Shown here: piece by piece, positions 1-10,125 of the stretch | How the letters are laid out: every line of letters starts with the position of its first letter | Position numbering within the stretch: position 1 is the first letter of the stretch | Assembly (NCBI GenBank): GCA_963804495.1 | Contig: CAWDQN010000005.1 | Span: 124,001 to 188,000 of the forward strand | DNA from: Rhodovastum sp963804495 | GTDB lineage: Bacteria; Pseudomonadota; Alphaproteobacteria; Acetobacterales; Acetobacteraceae | Direction of reading: 5' to 3' | Length of the DNA: 64,000 nucleotides | The notes under the pieces: model-generated | Databases searched by the model: none | The model's input: only the letters and a program-made list of their open reading frames with translations | What the model was told of the DNA's origin: nothing | Position numbers and translations under genes: made by a program

Positions 1-301
1 AAGCGAGATTCGAGAGACACGCGACCGGCGCAAGAATGATTGGCCGAGCCGCGCAATCCTACTCTTTTCCCCCGACCGTTGCATCTCCGAGTGAACCCGG
101 CCGACTTTATCGGCGCCCGGTCAGACAGTTATGATGCGAAGCGGGCGAGCTGCGGCACAGGAGGTGTACCGCGTCAGCATACGATATCGACCGGATCGCG
201 TTGGCCTGTGACGGCGTTTCCGTTCCAGGCAAGCGACCATTCTTTGACAGCGGGCAACAGGTACGGCTAGTCGACGATATGAGTCTGTCCAGAGCCGAAT
301 C
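1..301. other. Upstream region without a recognisable gene
   Basis: No convincing coding sequence on either strand. A TTGACA hexamer at 244-249 could be a -35 box for the FAD monooxygenase that starts at 302, but the -10 position about 17 nt on (near 267-273) is poor, so the promoter is not established. Confidence 0.3.
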
Positions 302-1504
302 GTGCAGGGCGTCGCGCGCGTTCTGATTGCCGGCGCCGGCCCGGTGGGGCTGGCCTCGGCGTTGCGCCTGGCCCAGCTCGGTGTGCCGGTGACCGTGCTG
401 GAGAAGCGCATGCAGCTCGGCCGGGTGCAGCGCGCCTCCGCCTGGCTGCCGCCCACGCTGGAGGTATTCGAGCAGCTCGGCATCCTCGACGGCGCGCTCC
501 GCACCGGCCTGCAGGTGCAGCGGATCACCTATCTCCGCGCCGGCGCGGCGAGGCCGCTCGCCCGGTTCAGCCTCGGGCTGCTGGCCGGCGAAACAAGGTT
601 CCCGTTCCGCCTGCATCTCGATCAGGGCTCGGTGGCGGCGGCGCTGGCAGCGCGGCTCACCGCCTATCCGCATGTTCGTCTGGCCTTCGACGCCGAGGTC
701 GTGCGGGTCGACCAGGATGCGGCCGGGGTTGCGGTGCGCGTCCATTCCGCCCGCGGCGAGCGAGTGGAGCGCGGTGCCTATCTGCTGGCTGCCGACGGCA
801 TGGGCAGTGCGGTGCGGGGCTGCCTGGGCATCGGCCTTGAAGGCGTGCCGGTGGTCCGCCGTCTGCTGCAGGTGATGACCCCGGTCGATCTGCGCGAGCT
901 GGTGCCCGGAGCCGATGACGCCACCTGGATCCATGCCCCGGGCGGCTGGTGCGGCCTGTTGTGCATGCCCGATCTCTGGCAGATCGCCGTGCCGTTGCCC
1001 GAGGACGAGTGCCAGGAGGCAGCCCTCGACGATCGCACGCTGCGCGCCCGGCTGGCCCGGTTTCTGCCGTTCGGCGTCGGCGTGCTGCCGATGGTTGAGC
1101 GTGCGGTGCAACCGGTGCGACGCCAGGTTGCAGGCACCTACGCCGTCGGCCGGGTCCTGTTGGCTGGCGACGCCGCTCACCAGGCGCAGACCCGCGCCGG
1201 GCTGAACATGAATTGCGGCCTGCACGACGCCATGGCCGCGGCCGAGGCGCTGGCCACGGCACTGCACCGGCCGGAGGCGGCGGGCGCGGCGCTCGAGCAT
1301 TATGCGCGTGAGCGGCGACGGGTCGCCGTTGCCCAGTTGCTGCCCTATGCCGACCGCGCCGTTCCGGGCGACGAGGCCTGGGCCGCCGATCTGGCCGGTG
1401 CCGTGGCCGATGAGGCGCGGGCGCAAGCCTGGCTGCGCGCTGCCTGCATGCTGGACATGCCGGGGTTTCGTGCCCCCGTAGCCGCGCCCGCCCTGCCGGC
1501 GTGA
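302..1504 (+). CDS. FAD-dependent monooxygenase (PHBH/UbiH-like)
   Basis: A 400-residue flavoprotein of the group A aromatic hydroxylase fold. Such enzymes use NAD(P)H and O2 to hydroxylate an aromatic or polyketide-like substrate; the substrate here cannot be read from sequence. The dinucleotide-binding GxGxxG motif (GAGPVG) lies at about residues 11-16. The second FAD-contact motif is visible as GDAAHQAQ near residue 290, followed by GLNMNCGLHDAM. The usual proline after GDAAH is absent, so the pocket is somewhat divergent. The start is GTG at 302, because the Rossmann motif follows within 10 residues and no better start lies upstream. It precedes the peptide ABC operon by about 120 bp with no obvious functional link. 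The family call is solid; the specific function is unknown. Confidence 0.8.
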   Translation: MQGVARVLIAGAGPVGLASALRLAQLGVPVTVLEKRMQLGRVQRASAWLPPTLEVFEQLGILDGALRTGLQVQRITYLRAGAARPLARFSLGLLAGETRFPFRLHLDQGSVAAALAARLTAYPHVRLAFDAEVVRVDQDAAGVAVRVHSARGERVERGAYLLAADGMGSAVRGCLGIGLEGVPVVRRLLQVMTPVDLRELVPGADDATWIHAPGGWCGLLCMPDLWQIAVPLPEDECQEAALDDRTLRARLARFLPFGVGVLPMVERAVQPVRRQVAGTYAVGRVLLAGDAAHQAQTRAGLNMNCGLHDAMAAAEALATALHRPEAAGAALEHYARERRRVAVAQLLPYADRAVPGDEAWAADLAGAVADEARAQAWLRAACMLDMPGFRAPVAAPALPA

Positions 1505-1624
1505 AGCAAGGCCGTGCAGAGTCCTGGCCTTGCTTGCTCTTGTGACACGCCCCGCAGCCCCCTATTCAGCATCCATGGGGCGAAGCAGTCGCATGTACCA
1601 GGAACCTGGAGGGGGACAGCCACC

Positions 1625-3211
1625 ATGAGGACCGGATGGATCATCGCCGCCGTTCTGGCGGTTGCGGCGGCGCTGCCTGCGCAGGCGAAGACACTCGTCT
1701 ACTGCACCGAGGGCTCGCCGGAGAACTTCAACCCGATGATCAACACCACCGGGACCACCTTCATCGCCAACCGCCCGGTCTATGACCGGCTGACCGATTT
1801 CAAATACGGCACCACCGAGGTCGAACCAGGACTGGCCGAGAAATGGGATGTCTCCGAGGACGGCCGCACGATTACGTTTCATCTCCGCCACGACGTAAAA
1901 TGGCATTCCAATAAAAACTTCAAGCCCACCCGGAATTTCACTGCGGACGACGTGATCTTCAGTTTCGAACGACAGTGGAAGGACAGTAATCCCTACCACA
2001 AGGTTTCGGGAGGTGGATATGATTACTTCAATGATATGGGTCTGCCCAAGCTGCTGGATGGCATAGACCGCATCGATGATTTCACTGTGCGCTTCCGCCT
2101 GAAGGAACCGCAGGCGCCGTTCCTGGCCAATCTGGCGATGGATTTCGCCGCCATCCAGTCGAAGGAATATGCCGACGCCCTGCTGGCCCTCGGTAAGCCG
2201 GAACTGATCGACCAGGAGCCCATCGGCACCGGACCGTTCGAGTTCGTCGCCTATCAGAAGGACAGCACCATCCGTTATCGCGCCTTCAAGCCGTTCTGGG
2301 GCGAGGGCGCGAAAATCGACACGCTGGTTTTCTCGATCGCCAAGGATCCGGCGGTGCGGCTGGCCAAGCTGCGCGCCAACGAATGCCAGATCGCCCCCTA
2401 TCCGAACCCAGCCGACCTGCCGGCGATCCGCGAGGATAAGAACCTGCAGCTGCTGTCCCAGCCCGGCCTGAACATCGGTTATCTGGCCTTCAACAATCTG
2501 AAGCCGCCCTATACTGACAAGCGCGTGCGCCAGGCGATCAACTACGCCATCGACAAGAAATCGATCCTGACCGCGATTTACCAGGGCGCCGGCCAGCCGG
2601 CGAAGAATTCGATTCCGCCGACGCTGTGGAGCTACAACGACAAGATCACCGATTATCCCTACGACCCGGTGAAGGCGAAGGCGCTGCTGGCCGAGGCCGG
2701 CTTGCCGGACGGTTTCGAAACAACGCTGTGGGCTATGCCGGTGCAACGCCCGTACAACCCCGATGCCCGGCGCATGGCCGAGCTGATCCAGTCCGATCTC
2801 GCCCGGGTGGGCATCAAGGCCAGTATCGTCAGCTACGAATGGGGCGAGTACCGCAAGCGGGTGCAGAACGCCGAGCATGGCGCCGCCCTGCTGGGCTGGA
2901 CCGGCGACAATGGCGATCCGGACAATTTCTTCAATCCGCTCGCCGGATGTCTGGCGGCGCGGGTCGGCGGCGGCAGTGCGTCGAAATGGTGCAACCAGGA
3001 TTTCCAGGCGCTGATTGACAAGGCCGCGTCCATCACCAGCCAGGCCGAGCGCAGCAAGCTCTATGAGCAGGCGCAGGTGATCATGCACGAGGAGGCGCCG
3101 TTTTTCCTGATCGCCCACTCGGTGGTGTTCCTGCCGTTGCGCAAGGAGGTCACCGGGGTCAGGCTCAGCCCGCTGGGCGGCATGCGGTTCGACAAGATCG
3201 ACGTGAAGTGA
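1625..3211 (+). CDS. dppA: Peptide ABC transporter substrate-binding protein
   Basis: A 528-residue periplasmic solute-binding protein of family 5 (DppA/OppA, SBP_bac_5), which captures di- or oligopeptides and delivers them to the DppBC permease. The ATG at 1625 gives a clean Sec signal peptide (MRTGWIIAAVLAVAAALPAQA) cleaved near residue 21, and follows an AGGGGG-type ribosome site at about 1608-1615. The family signature ending in DPAVRLAKLRANECQ and the central FNNLKPPYTDKRVRQAINYA segment are typical of DppA. Length matches DppA (about 535). It is the first gene of a five-gene ABC operon, with 34 bp before the first permease gene. Specificity could also be glutathione, nickel or other peptides, because this family is broad. 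Confidence 0.9.
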   Translation: MRTGWIIAAVLAVAAALPAQAKTLVYCTEGSPENFNPMINTTGTTFIANRPVYDRLTDFKYGTTEVEPGLAEKWDVSEDGRTITFHLRHDVKWHSNKNFKPTRNFTADDVIFSFERQWKDSNPYHKVSGGGYDYFNDMGLPKLLDGIDRIDDFTVRFRLKEPQAPFLANLAMDFAAIQSKEYADALLALGKPELIDQEPIGTGPFEFVAYQKDSTIRYRAFKPFWGEGAKIDTLVFSIAKDPAVRLAKLRANECQIAPYPNPADLPAIREDKNLQLLSQPGLNIGYLAFNNLKPPYTDKRVRQAINYAIDKKSILTAIYQGAGQPAKNSIPPTLWSYNDKITDYPYDPVKAKALLAEAGLPDGFETTLWAMPVQRPYNPDARRMAELIQSDLARVGIKASIVSYEWGEYRKRVQNAEHGAALLGWTGDNGDPDNFFNPLAGCLAARVGGGSASKWCNQDFQALIDKAASITSQAERSKLYEQAQVIMHEEAPFFLIAHSVVFLPLRKEVTGVRLSPLGGMRFDKIDVK

Positions 3212-3245
3212 CGTGACCCGCGCCGGGTGAGGGGAGCGTCGCCGC

Positions 3246-4250
3246 GTGTTCCGCTTCCTGCTCCGCCGCCTCGGGCTGATCGTGCCGACCTTCATCGGTG
3301 TGACCTTCCTCGCCTTCATGCTGATCCGGCTTGTGCCCGGCGACCCGATCGAGGTGCGGGTGGGCGAGCACGGCATCGCGCCAGAGCGTTTGGCCGAACT
3401 GCGCCACGAGTACGGTCTCGACCAGCCGCTGTGGAAACAGTTCCTCGACTATGAAGTGGGGGTGGTCACCGGCGGGCTCGGCGTGTCGGTGGTAACGCAC
3501 CAGCCGGTGTGGACCGAGTTCACCACCCTCTTTCCCGCCACTCTCGAACTGTCGCTGTGTGCCATTTCCCTCGGCCTGCTGATCGGCCTGCCCCTGGGCA
3601 TCATCGCGGCGGTGAAGCGCGGCTCGGCCTTTGATTACGGGCTGATGGGATTGGCGGTCACCGGTGCCTCCATGCCGATTTTCTGGTGGGGGCTGATGAT
3701 GATCCTGGTGTTCTCGGTGGCCCTGGGCTGGACGCCGGTGTCGGGCCGGATCAGCGACATGTATGACGTGGAGCCGTGGAGCGGCTTCATGCTGATCAAC
3801 TCCTGGTTCAGCGACGACCGCGGCGCCTTCGGCTCGGCGGTGAGCCATCTGATCCTGCCGGCGATCGTGCTGGGCACGCATCCACTGGCGGTGGTGGCGC
3901 GGATGACCCGTTCGGCCATGCTCGACGTGCTGGGCGAGGATTACATCCGCACCGCGCGCGCCAAGGGCCTGTCCGCCGGGCGGGTGGTGATCGTGCATGC
4001 GCTGCGCAATGCGCTGATCCCGGTGGTGACGGTGGTGGGGTTGCAGGTCGGCGCGCTGCTGGGCGGGGCCATTCTGACCGAAACGATTTTTTCCTGGCCC
4101 GGCGTCGGCCATTGGCTGGTGGAGAGCATCCAGCGCCGCGATTATCCGGTGCTGCAAGGCGGCACGCTGCTGGTGGCGACGCTGGTCATTCTGGTCAATC
4201 TCGGCGTGGACATGACCTACGGCTTTCTGAACCCGCGGATACGCCGATGA
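3246..4250 (+). CDS. dppB: Peptide ABC transporter permease, DppB type
   Basis: A 334-residue inner-membrane permease (BPD_transp_1 family), one half of the transmembrane channel for peptide uptake. It opens with the characteristic N-terminal helix LRRLGLIVPTFIGVTFLAF and the family hallmark IRLVPGDP. Several further hydrophobic helices follow, and the EAA loop that docks to the ATPases is visible around EDYIRTARAKGLSAGRVV (about residues 235-255). The GTG start at 3246 directly precedes the first helix. Its stop overlaps the next gene's ATG by 4 nt (ATGA), which implies translational coupling. Confidence 0.92.
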   Translation: MFRFLLRRLGLIVPTFIGVTFLAFMLIRLVPGDPIEVRVGEHGIAPERLAELRHEYGLDQPLWKQFLDYEVGVVTGGLGVSVVTHQPVWTEFTTLFPATLELSLCAISLGLLIGLPLGIIAAVKRGSAFDYGLMGLAVTGASMPIFWWGLMMILVFSVALGWTPVSGRISDMYDVEPWSGFMLINSWFSDDRGAFGSAVSHLILPAIVLGTHPLAVVARMTRSAMLDVLGEDYIRTARAKGLSAGRVVIVHALRNALIPVVTVVGLQVGALLGGAILTETIFSWPGVGHWLVESIQRRDYPVLQGGTLLVATLVILVNLGVDMTYGFLNPRIRR

Positions 4251-5158
4251 CCGCCCCGCCGGTTGCCGCCGCCGCGACGCTGCCCGTCGCCGCCCCGATG
4301 CCCGGCCGCGTCCGCCTGTTCTGGCGCGGCTTCGCCGAGAACAGGGGCGCCGTGCTCGGCCTCGCCTTCATGGCGGTCCTCTCGCTGCTGGCCATCACCG
4401 CCGACATCGCCGCCCCGCATTCACCGATCGAGCAGTACCGCAGCGCGTTCCTCTCCCCGCCGGTCTGGGAGCAGGGCGGTTCCTGGAATTTCATGCTCGG
4501 CACCGACGATGTCGGCCGCGATATTCTCTCGCGCCTGATCTACGGCGCCCGCCTGTCGCTCCTGATCGGCTTTTCGGTGGTGACGCTGGCGCTCAGTTGC
4601 GGCACCGCGCTCGGCCTCACCGCCGCCTTCGCCGGCGGCATCATCGACAGTGTCATCATGCGGGTGATGGACATCCTGCTGGTGTTCCCGAGCCTGCTGC
4701 TGGCCATCGTCATCGTCGCCATTCTCGGCCCCAGCCTGTTCAACGCCATGCTGGCGGTGGCTTTGGTCACGTTGCCCGGCTACACGCGACTGGCGCGCGC
4801 GTCCGCCCTGTCCGAATTGTCGCGCGACTACGTCACCGCCACCCGCTGCGCCGGGGCGGGGCGGCTGCACCTGATGTTCAACACCGTGCTGCCGAACTGC
4901 CTGGCGCCGCTGATCGTGCAGGCCTCGCTCGGCTTCTCCGGCGCCATTCTCGACGCCGCCGCCCTCGGCTTTCTCGGCCTCGGCGCCCAGCCGCCGACGC
5001 CGGAATGGGGCACTATGCTGGCCGGGGCGCTGCAGTACTATCAGCGTGCCTGGTGGGTGCTGGCCTTCCCCGGGTTGTGCATTCTGCTCACCGTGCTCGC
5101 CTTCAACCTGTTCGGCGACGGTCTGCGCGACGCCCTCGATCCGAAGCTGAAACGCTGA
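4247..5158 (+). CDS. dppC: Peptide ABC transporter permease, DppC type
   Basis: A 303-residue second permease subunit that pairs with the DppB-type protein. An Ala/Pro-rich leader of about 20 residues precedes the first helix (GAVLGLAFMAVLSLLAI). The family signature LGTDDVGRDILSRLIYGARLSL is followed by the membrane core, and the EAA loop reads RDYVTATRCAGAGRLHL. The ATG at 4247 overlaps the dppB stop. The open frame runs further upstream within dppB, but only this start leaves a normal DppC N-terminus. The stop overlaps the next ATG (TGATG at 5156-5160). Confidence 0.92.
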   Translation: MTAPPVAAAATLPVAAPMPGRVRLFWRGFAENRGAVLGLAFMAVLSLLAITADIAAPHSPIEQYRSAFLSPPVWEQGGSWNFMLGTDDVGRDILSRLIYGARLSLLIGFSVVTLALSCGTALGLTAAFAGGIIDSVIMRVMDILLVFPSLLLAIVIVAILGPSLFNAMLAVALVTLPGYTRLARASALSELSRDYVTATRCAGAGRLHLMFNTVLPNCLAPLIVQASLGFSGAILDAAALGFLGLGAQPPTPEWGTMLAGALQYYQRAWWVLAFPGLCILLTVLAFNLFGDGLRDALDPKLKR

Positions 5159-6131
5159 TGCCGCTGCTGGACATCCGCAACCTGGCGGTCGAGTTCGCCA
5201 CCGCCCGCGGCCGCTTCCGGGCGGTGGAGGGAGTCGATGTCAGCGTCGAGGCGGGCGAAATCCTGTGCATCGTCGGCGAATCCGGGTCCGGCAAAAGCGT
5301 GTCCATGCTCGCCGCCATGGGGCTCATAGGCTGGCCCGGCCGCGTTTCCGCCGCGGCGATGCGCTTCGCCGGCACCGACCTGTCGGCTCTTTCGTCGCGC
5401 CAGCGCCGGCAGGTGGTCGGCAAGGACATGGCCATGGTGTTCCAGGAGCCGATGTCGAGCCTGAACCCCTGCTATCCCATCGGCTGGCAGATCGCCGAGG
5501 CGCTGCGCGCCCATCACGCCGTGCCGCGCGCGCTGGTGCGCGACCGGGTGGTGGAACTGCTCGACCAGGTCGGCATTCCCGCGCCCGCCACGCGCATGGG
5601 GGCGTTTCCGCACCAGTTGTCCGGCGGAATGAACCAGCGCGTCATGATCGCCATGGCGATTTCCTGCAACCCGAGGCTGCTGATCGCCGACGAGCCAACG
5701 ACGGCGCTGGATGTGACCATCCAGAGGCAGATTCTCGATCTTCTCGTCGACCTGCAGCGCCAGCGCGGCATGGGGCTGGTGCTGATCACCCACGACATGG
5801 GCGTGGTGGCGGAAACCGCGCACCGGGTGCAGGTGATGTATGCCGGACAGACGGTCGAGGAACAGCCCACCGATGCCCTGTTCGCCGCCCCGCGCCACCC
5901 CTACACCGCCGCCCTGCTGGATGCGCTGCCCGAGCGCGCCATGGGCCGCGCCCGCCTGCCCACCATTCCCGGCGTGGTGCCCGGCATTGACGACCGCCCG
6001 CAAGCCTGCCTGTTTAACCCGCGCTGCCGTTTCGCCGACGATCTGTGCCGCGCGCTCGCACCCGGCCTGACCGGCCCGCCCGGCCGCCGCGCCCGCTGCC
6101 ACTATCCGCTGGCGCAGGCCGAGGCCGCGGC

Positions 6132-6135
<4 letters not shown>
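5158..6135 (+). CDS. dppD: Peptide ABC transporter ATP-binding protein, DppD type
   Basis: A 325-residue cytoplasmic ATPase that energises peptide import with its partner DppF. Walker A is GESGSGKS near residue 40, the ABC signature is LSGGMNQR near 157, and Walker B is LLIADEPTTALD near 177. The oligopeptide/dipeptide ATPase C-terminal domain follows, with its cysteine cluster (CLFNPRCRFADDLC) near 285; in related proteins such cysteines can bind an iron-sulfur cluster. It overlaps dppC by 1 nt and dppF by 4 nt, so the subunits are probably made in coupled amounts. Confidence 0.93.
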
Positions 6136-7097
<962 letters not shown>

Positions 7098-7143
7098 TAC
7101 GACGATCACTCCTGCCCGTTCCCTTTTGAACCGGAGACACCTC

Positions 7144-7671
7144 ATGCGCATCGACGCCATTCCCATCGGCGACTCGCCCCCGAATGACGTGAACGTCGTC
7201 GTGGAGGTTCCCATCGGCGGCGAGCCGATCAAATACGAAATGCACAAGGCCGCCGGCACCCTGTTCGTCGACCGGTTTCTCTACACGCCGATGCGCTATC
7301 CCGGGAATTACGGCTTCGTGCCGCACACCCTGTCCGACGACGGCGACCCGATCGACGTGCTGATTGCCAACACCACCCCGATCGTGCCCGGCGCGGTCAT
7401 CAACGTCCGCCCGGTCGGCGTGCTGAAGATGGAGGACAATGCCGGCGGCGACGAAAAGATCATCGCCGTGCCGTCGGCCCATATCACCCAGCGCTACATC
7501 AAGATCGAGTGCTACAGCGATCTGCCGGTTATCACGCAGCAGCAGATCAAGCACTTCTTCGAACACTACAAGGACCTGGAACCCGGCAAATGGGTCAAGG
7601 TCATCGCCTGGGGCGACGCCGCGGAGGCGAAACGGCTTATCCTGGAGTTGATCGCGCGGGCGAAGGCTTAA
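7144..7671 (+). CDS. ppa: Inorganic pyrophosphatase (family I)
   Basis: A 175-residue soluble enzyme hydrolysing pyrophosphate to two phosphates, which drives biosynthetic reactions forward. The sequence shows the family I signature DGDPIDVLI (metal-binding aspartates) near residues 65-75. It also has YPGNYGFVPHT just before that and the conserved basic/acidic C-terminal segment WVKVIAWGDAAEA. The length equals that of the E. coli enzyme (176). The ATG at 7144 follows a GGAGACACCTC ribosome site. The gene ends only 16 bp from the convergent polysaccharide export gene, with no clear terminator between. Confidence 0.95.
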   Translation: MRIDAIPIGDSPPNDVNVVVEVPIGGEPIKYEMHKAAGTLFVDRFLYTPMRYPGNYGFVPHTLSDDGDPIDVLIANTTPIVPGAVINVRPVGVLKMEDNAGGDEKIIAVPSAHITQRYIKIECYSDLPVITQQQIKHFFEHYKDLEPGKWVKVIAWGDAAEAKRLILELIARAKA

Positions 7672-7687
7672 CAGGCTGCGGCTTCTA

Positions 7688-8380
7688 TCAGGGCTGGACC
7701 GTGAGGGTCGGGTTGAAGGGCAGCAGGCCGCGGATGTATTGCTCGACGAAAAGATCGACATTGGCGATCGGCGAGCGCGGCACGAACACAAGGTCAAAGG
7801 CCTGGAGTTCGACATCCTGGTCCGGCGCCTCGCCGCGCAGCACACGGTCGAGATCGATGCTGCGCACATCGCGCGTGCCGTCCGGCCTTGTGCGCACCAG
7901 CAGCGTCTGCGAGGTATAGGCGGTTGTTTTCAGCCCGGCCGCCGCGGCGACCGCCTGGGTGATCGTGGTGCCGCCAACCAGCGGCTGCGCCCCTTGCTGG
8001 TTGACCTCGCCGGCGACGAAAACCCGGTTGGACGGCTGCGCGCGCACCAGCACCGCCAGGTCCGGGGCCTTCAGGGTGGCCGCATAGGCCTGCAACAGCC
8101 TGGCCCGCAGTTCCGGCACCGACAGCCCGGCCGCCGTGACCTCGCCGATCAGGGCCAGCGCGATCATGCCGTCCGGGCGGATGACCTGGCGTTCGCTGAG
8201 TTCCGGCGTATAGAAAAACTTCACTTCAATTTCATCGCCGGCATGTAGCACGCTCGCCGGCGCCGGACGCAGGCTGGCGGCGTCCGCCAAGGCGGGCGCC
8301 GGCGAACTGCCGCCGCAGCCAACAAGGGCGAGGGCGAAGAGCGGCGGCAGCAGCGCCGGCACGGCGCGCACAAGCGTCAC
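7688..8380 (-). CDS. Polysaccharide export outer-membrane lipoprotein (Wza/BexD-like)
   Basis: A 230-residue lipoprotein predicted to form or anchor the outer-membrane channel for exopolysaccharide. A signal peptide ends in a lipobox (LALVGC, Cys near residue 22). Residues about 45-125 match the Poly_export domain (GDEIEVKFFYTPELSERQ, then PDGMIALALIGEV). A SLBB-like beta-grasp segment follows (VFVAGEVNQQGAQPL). It is short compared with full Wza (about 380), resembling the compact single-SLBB exporters. It is the third gene of a minus-strand set, 55 bp after the ExeA-like ATPase. No polymerase or glycosyltransferase gene is in the window, so the exported polymer is unknown. Confidence 0.85.
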   Translation of the reverse strand: MTLVRAVPALLPPLFALALVGCGGSSPAPALADAASLRPAPASVLHAGDEIEVKFFYTPELSERQVIRPDGMIALALIGEVTAAGLSVPELRARLLQAYAATLKAPDLAVLVRAQPSNRVFVAGEVNQQGAQPLVGGTTITQAVAAAAGLKTTAYTSQTLLVRTRPDGTRDVRSIDLDRVLRGEAPDQDVELQAFDLVFVPRSPIANVDLFVEQYIRGLLPFNPTLTVQP

Positions 8381-8435
8381 CGCACGGGGCAGCTGGTTGC
8401 TGCCGGTTTGCCAACAAGCGAGGCGGCGGCTGCGT

Positions 8436-9356
8436 TTACGCGCACCAGCGCTGCCACATGCTCAACACCGGCAGGGCGCAGACGCACAAGCACCACGCGC
8501 TCGCCGCGGTCAGCACCGGGTTGCGGAATTTCCAGTGCCGCCAACCATTTTTCTCGTCCAGGGCATCGAGCGCCTCGCGCACATGGGCCGCCGCCACCTG
8601 CTGCGCATTGGCGCCGAAAGCGGTGATCAGCGCATTGTCCGCAATCGTGTTGATTCGTCGCGGAATGCCGCGCGCGTGGGACAGAATCAGCCGCAGCGCC
8701 TGCGGAGTGATCACGTCTCTTGGCTGCCGGCCGGCCCGGCGGAGCTGAAACCCGATATAGGCGGCGGCATCGCGATGGCCCAGCGAGGACAGTACCGCCT
8801 GGATGGCGATGCGTTGACGCAGGCTCCGCTGATCGAAGGCAGCCAGGGTTTGCCAGAACTCGGGCTGGCCGACCAGGATGGTCTGCTGGCGCCCGTCCAC
8901 ACCGGTCTCGAAGTTCGATAGCAGCCGCAGGATCTCCAGCGATCCGCGCGGCAACGCCTGCGCTTCGTCGACCACGATGACCACGCGCCGCCCATCGGCG
9001 CTCGAGCGTTCGATCGCCTCATGAATGCGCCAGAGCTCGCCCGGCAGAAGATCGCCTGCCTCCCGCACGCCCAGTTGCGATCCCAGCCAGCGGATCAGCT
9101 GTGTCGGCTCCATCAGCGGGTCCGGCAGGCGCAGCAGGTGAAGCCGCCGTTCCCGCAGCAAGGCCAGCGCGATGCCAAGCAGCGTGGTCTTGCCGGTGCC
9201 GGTCTCGCCGGTGAGGGCAATGAACGGTTTGCGTGTCAGCACGCCATAGAGCAGGGTCGCCAGCGCCTCGCGATGGCCGGAGGCAGGAAACACCTCTGCC
9301 GGTACTTGCGCGGTGGCGAAAGGATGGTGCGAGAAACCGAAGAACGTCAGATACAT
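8436..9356 (-). CDS. ExeA/GspA-like AAA ATPase of polysaccharide export cluster
   Basis: A 306-residue AAA ATPase. Its N-terminus (MYLTFFGFSHHPF, then GHREALATLLYGV) is the hallmark of ExeA/GspA-type and exosortase-cluster ATPases. Walker A is GETGTGKTT near residue 48, Walker B is VVIVVDEAQAL near 125, and the sensor region reads GIPRRINTIADNAL. The C-terminus has one hydrophobic segment (about residues 280-300) that may anchor it in the membrane. The start at 9356 is chosen because family members begin with this MYL motif; a longer open frame upstream is not conserved-looking. It lies between the two other export genes, so a role in energising or organising envelope polysaccharide secretion is inferred. 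No type II secretion genes are nearby. Confidence 0.8.
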   Translation of the reverse strand: MYLTFFGFSHHPFATAQVPAEVFPASGHREALATLLYGVLTRKPFIALTGETGTGKTTLLGIALALLRERRLHLLRLPDPLMEPTQLIRWLGSQLGVREAGDLLPGELWRIHEAIERSSADGRRVVIVVDEAQALPRGSLEILRLLSNFETGVDGRQQTILVGQPEFWQTLAAFDQRSLRQRIAIQAVLSSLGHRDAAAYIGFQLRRAGRQPRDVITPQALRLILSHARGIPRRINTIADNALITAFGANAQQVAAAHVREALDALDEKNGWRHWKFRNPVLTAASAWCLCVCALPVLSMWQRWCA

Positions 9357-9408
9357 TGCGTGTGCCTTCAGGTCCCATTTCTTGCGGAGGGGGATCGCAG
9401 GCGAGGGG

Positions 9409-10101
9409 TTACAGGGTTCGTGCCAGCCATGGCGGCAGGTGGTCGCGCTGGCGATTGAAGACGATGCCGAGCATGCACCCACCCAGGCGGCTGATTTCCT
9501 CCGTCGTATGCATGATTGCCGCCCGATTCGTCGTCTCGGCCCGCACCACCAGGATGCTGCCGTCGCAGAACCGCGACAAAGCGACCGAATCAGGCACGCT
9601 CGCCGCGGCCGGGCAATCGAGCACGACTAGCGAATAGCGGGCGCGCGCAAGGTCCAACACCCGCTGCATCTCGGCCGCCCCCATGTCCAGCAGAGGATGG
9701 CACGATTCGGCAAAATGCGCCATGTGCAAACGATCCGAGCCGATCGCCGGGGGCAGGGCCGCGTCGATGCTGCCCCATTGGCGGAAGGAGCCGACGAGGG
9801 TGGGCCGCGCATCGCAGGTCGGCGCACAATCCACCAGGAGCACCGGCTGACCGACTTCCGCGGCAGCCGCCTTGGCCAGCCCGGTCGCCACCGTGCTGGT
9901 GCCGTCTTTTGGCGCGCACGCGAGAATTTGCAGAACACAGGCGCGGTCCCCGGTTTTCAAGGCGCGCACCGCGTACAGCAAGCGGATGAACTCGGCGGCG
10001 CCCTGGCCGGGCGACACAGCATGAATCGCCGGTCCGGCGCCATCGGCAGGCGTCAGAAGCGGCAGGCTTGCACGCTCAAGAGCCTGAAAGACCTTGCTCA
10101 T
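9409..10101 (-). CDS. CpsD/CapB-like exopolysaccharide ATPase, degenerate P-loop
   Basis: A 230-residue protein of the bacterial tyrosine-kinase/ParA-like fold. The N-terminus MSKVFQALERAS matches cytoplasmic CpsD-type partners of Wzz proteins. Walker A-prime is VLLVDCAPTCD and Walker B is LVVLDCPAAA. The expected P-loop GEGKST is replaced by KDGTST within CAPKDGTSTVA, so the catalytic lysine is not in its canonical place. The C-terminus lacks the usual tyrosine-rich tail. It may therefore bind nucleotide weakly or act as a scaffold rather than an autokinase; this is inference. An alternative ATG at 10125 would add 8 residues. It is divergent from the Wzz/GumC-like gene, its likely membrane partner. 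Confidence 0.75.
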   Translation of the reverse strand: MSKVFQALERASLPLLTPADGAGPAIHAVSPGQGAAEFIRLLYAVRALKTGDRACVLQILACAPKDGTSTVATGLAKAAAAEVGQPVLLVDCAPTCDARPTLVGSFRQWGSIDAALPPAIGSDRLHMAHFAESCHPLLDMGAAEMQRVLDLARARYSLVVLDCPAAASVPDSVALSRFCDGSILVVRAETTNRAAIMHTTEEISRLGGCMLGIVFNRQRDHLPPWLARTL

Positions 10102-10125
10102 GCCATCTTGTTCCGTCTCCGTCAT

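Noticed and set aside
107..1426. Long minus-strand open frame over the FAD monooxygenase
   Set aside because: The plus-strand frame has clear FAD motifs; the antisense translation is low-complexity.
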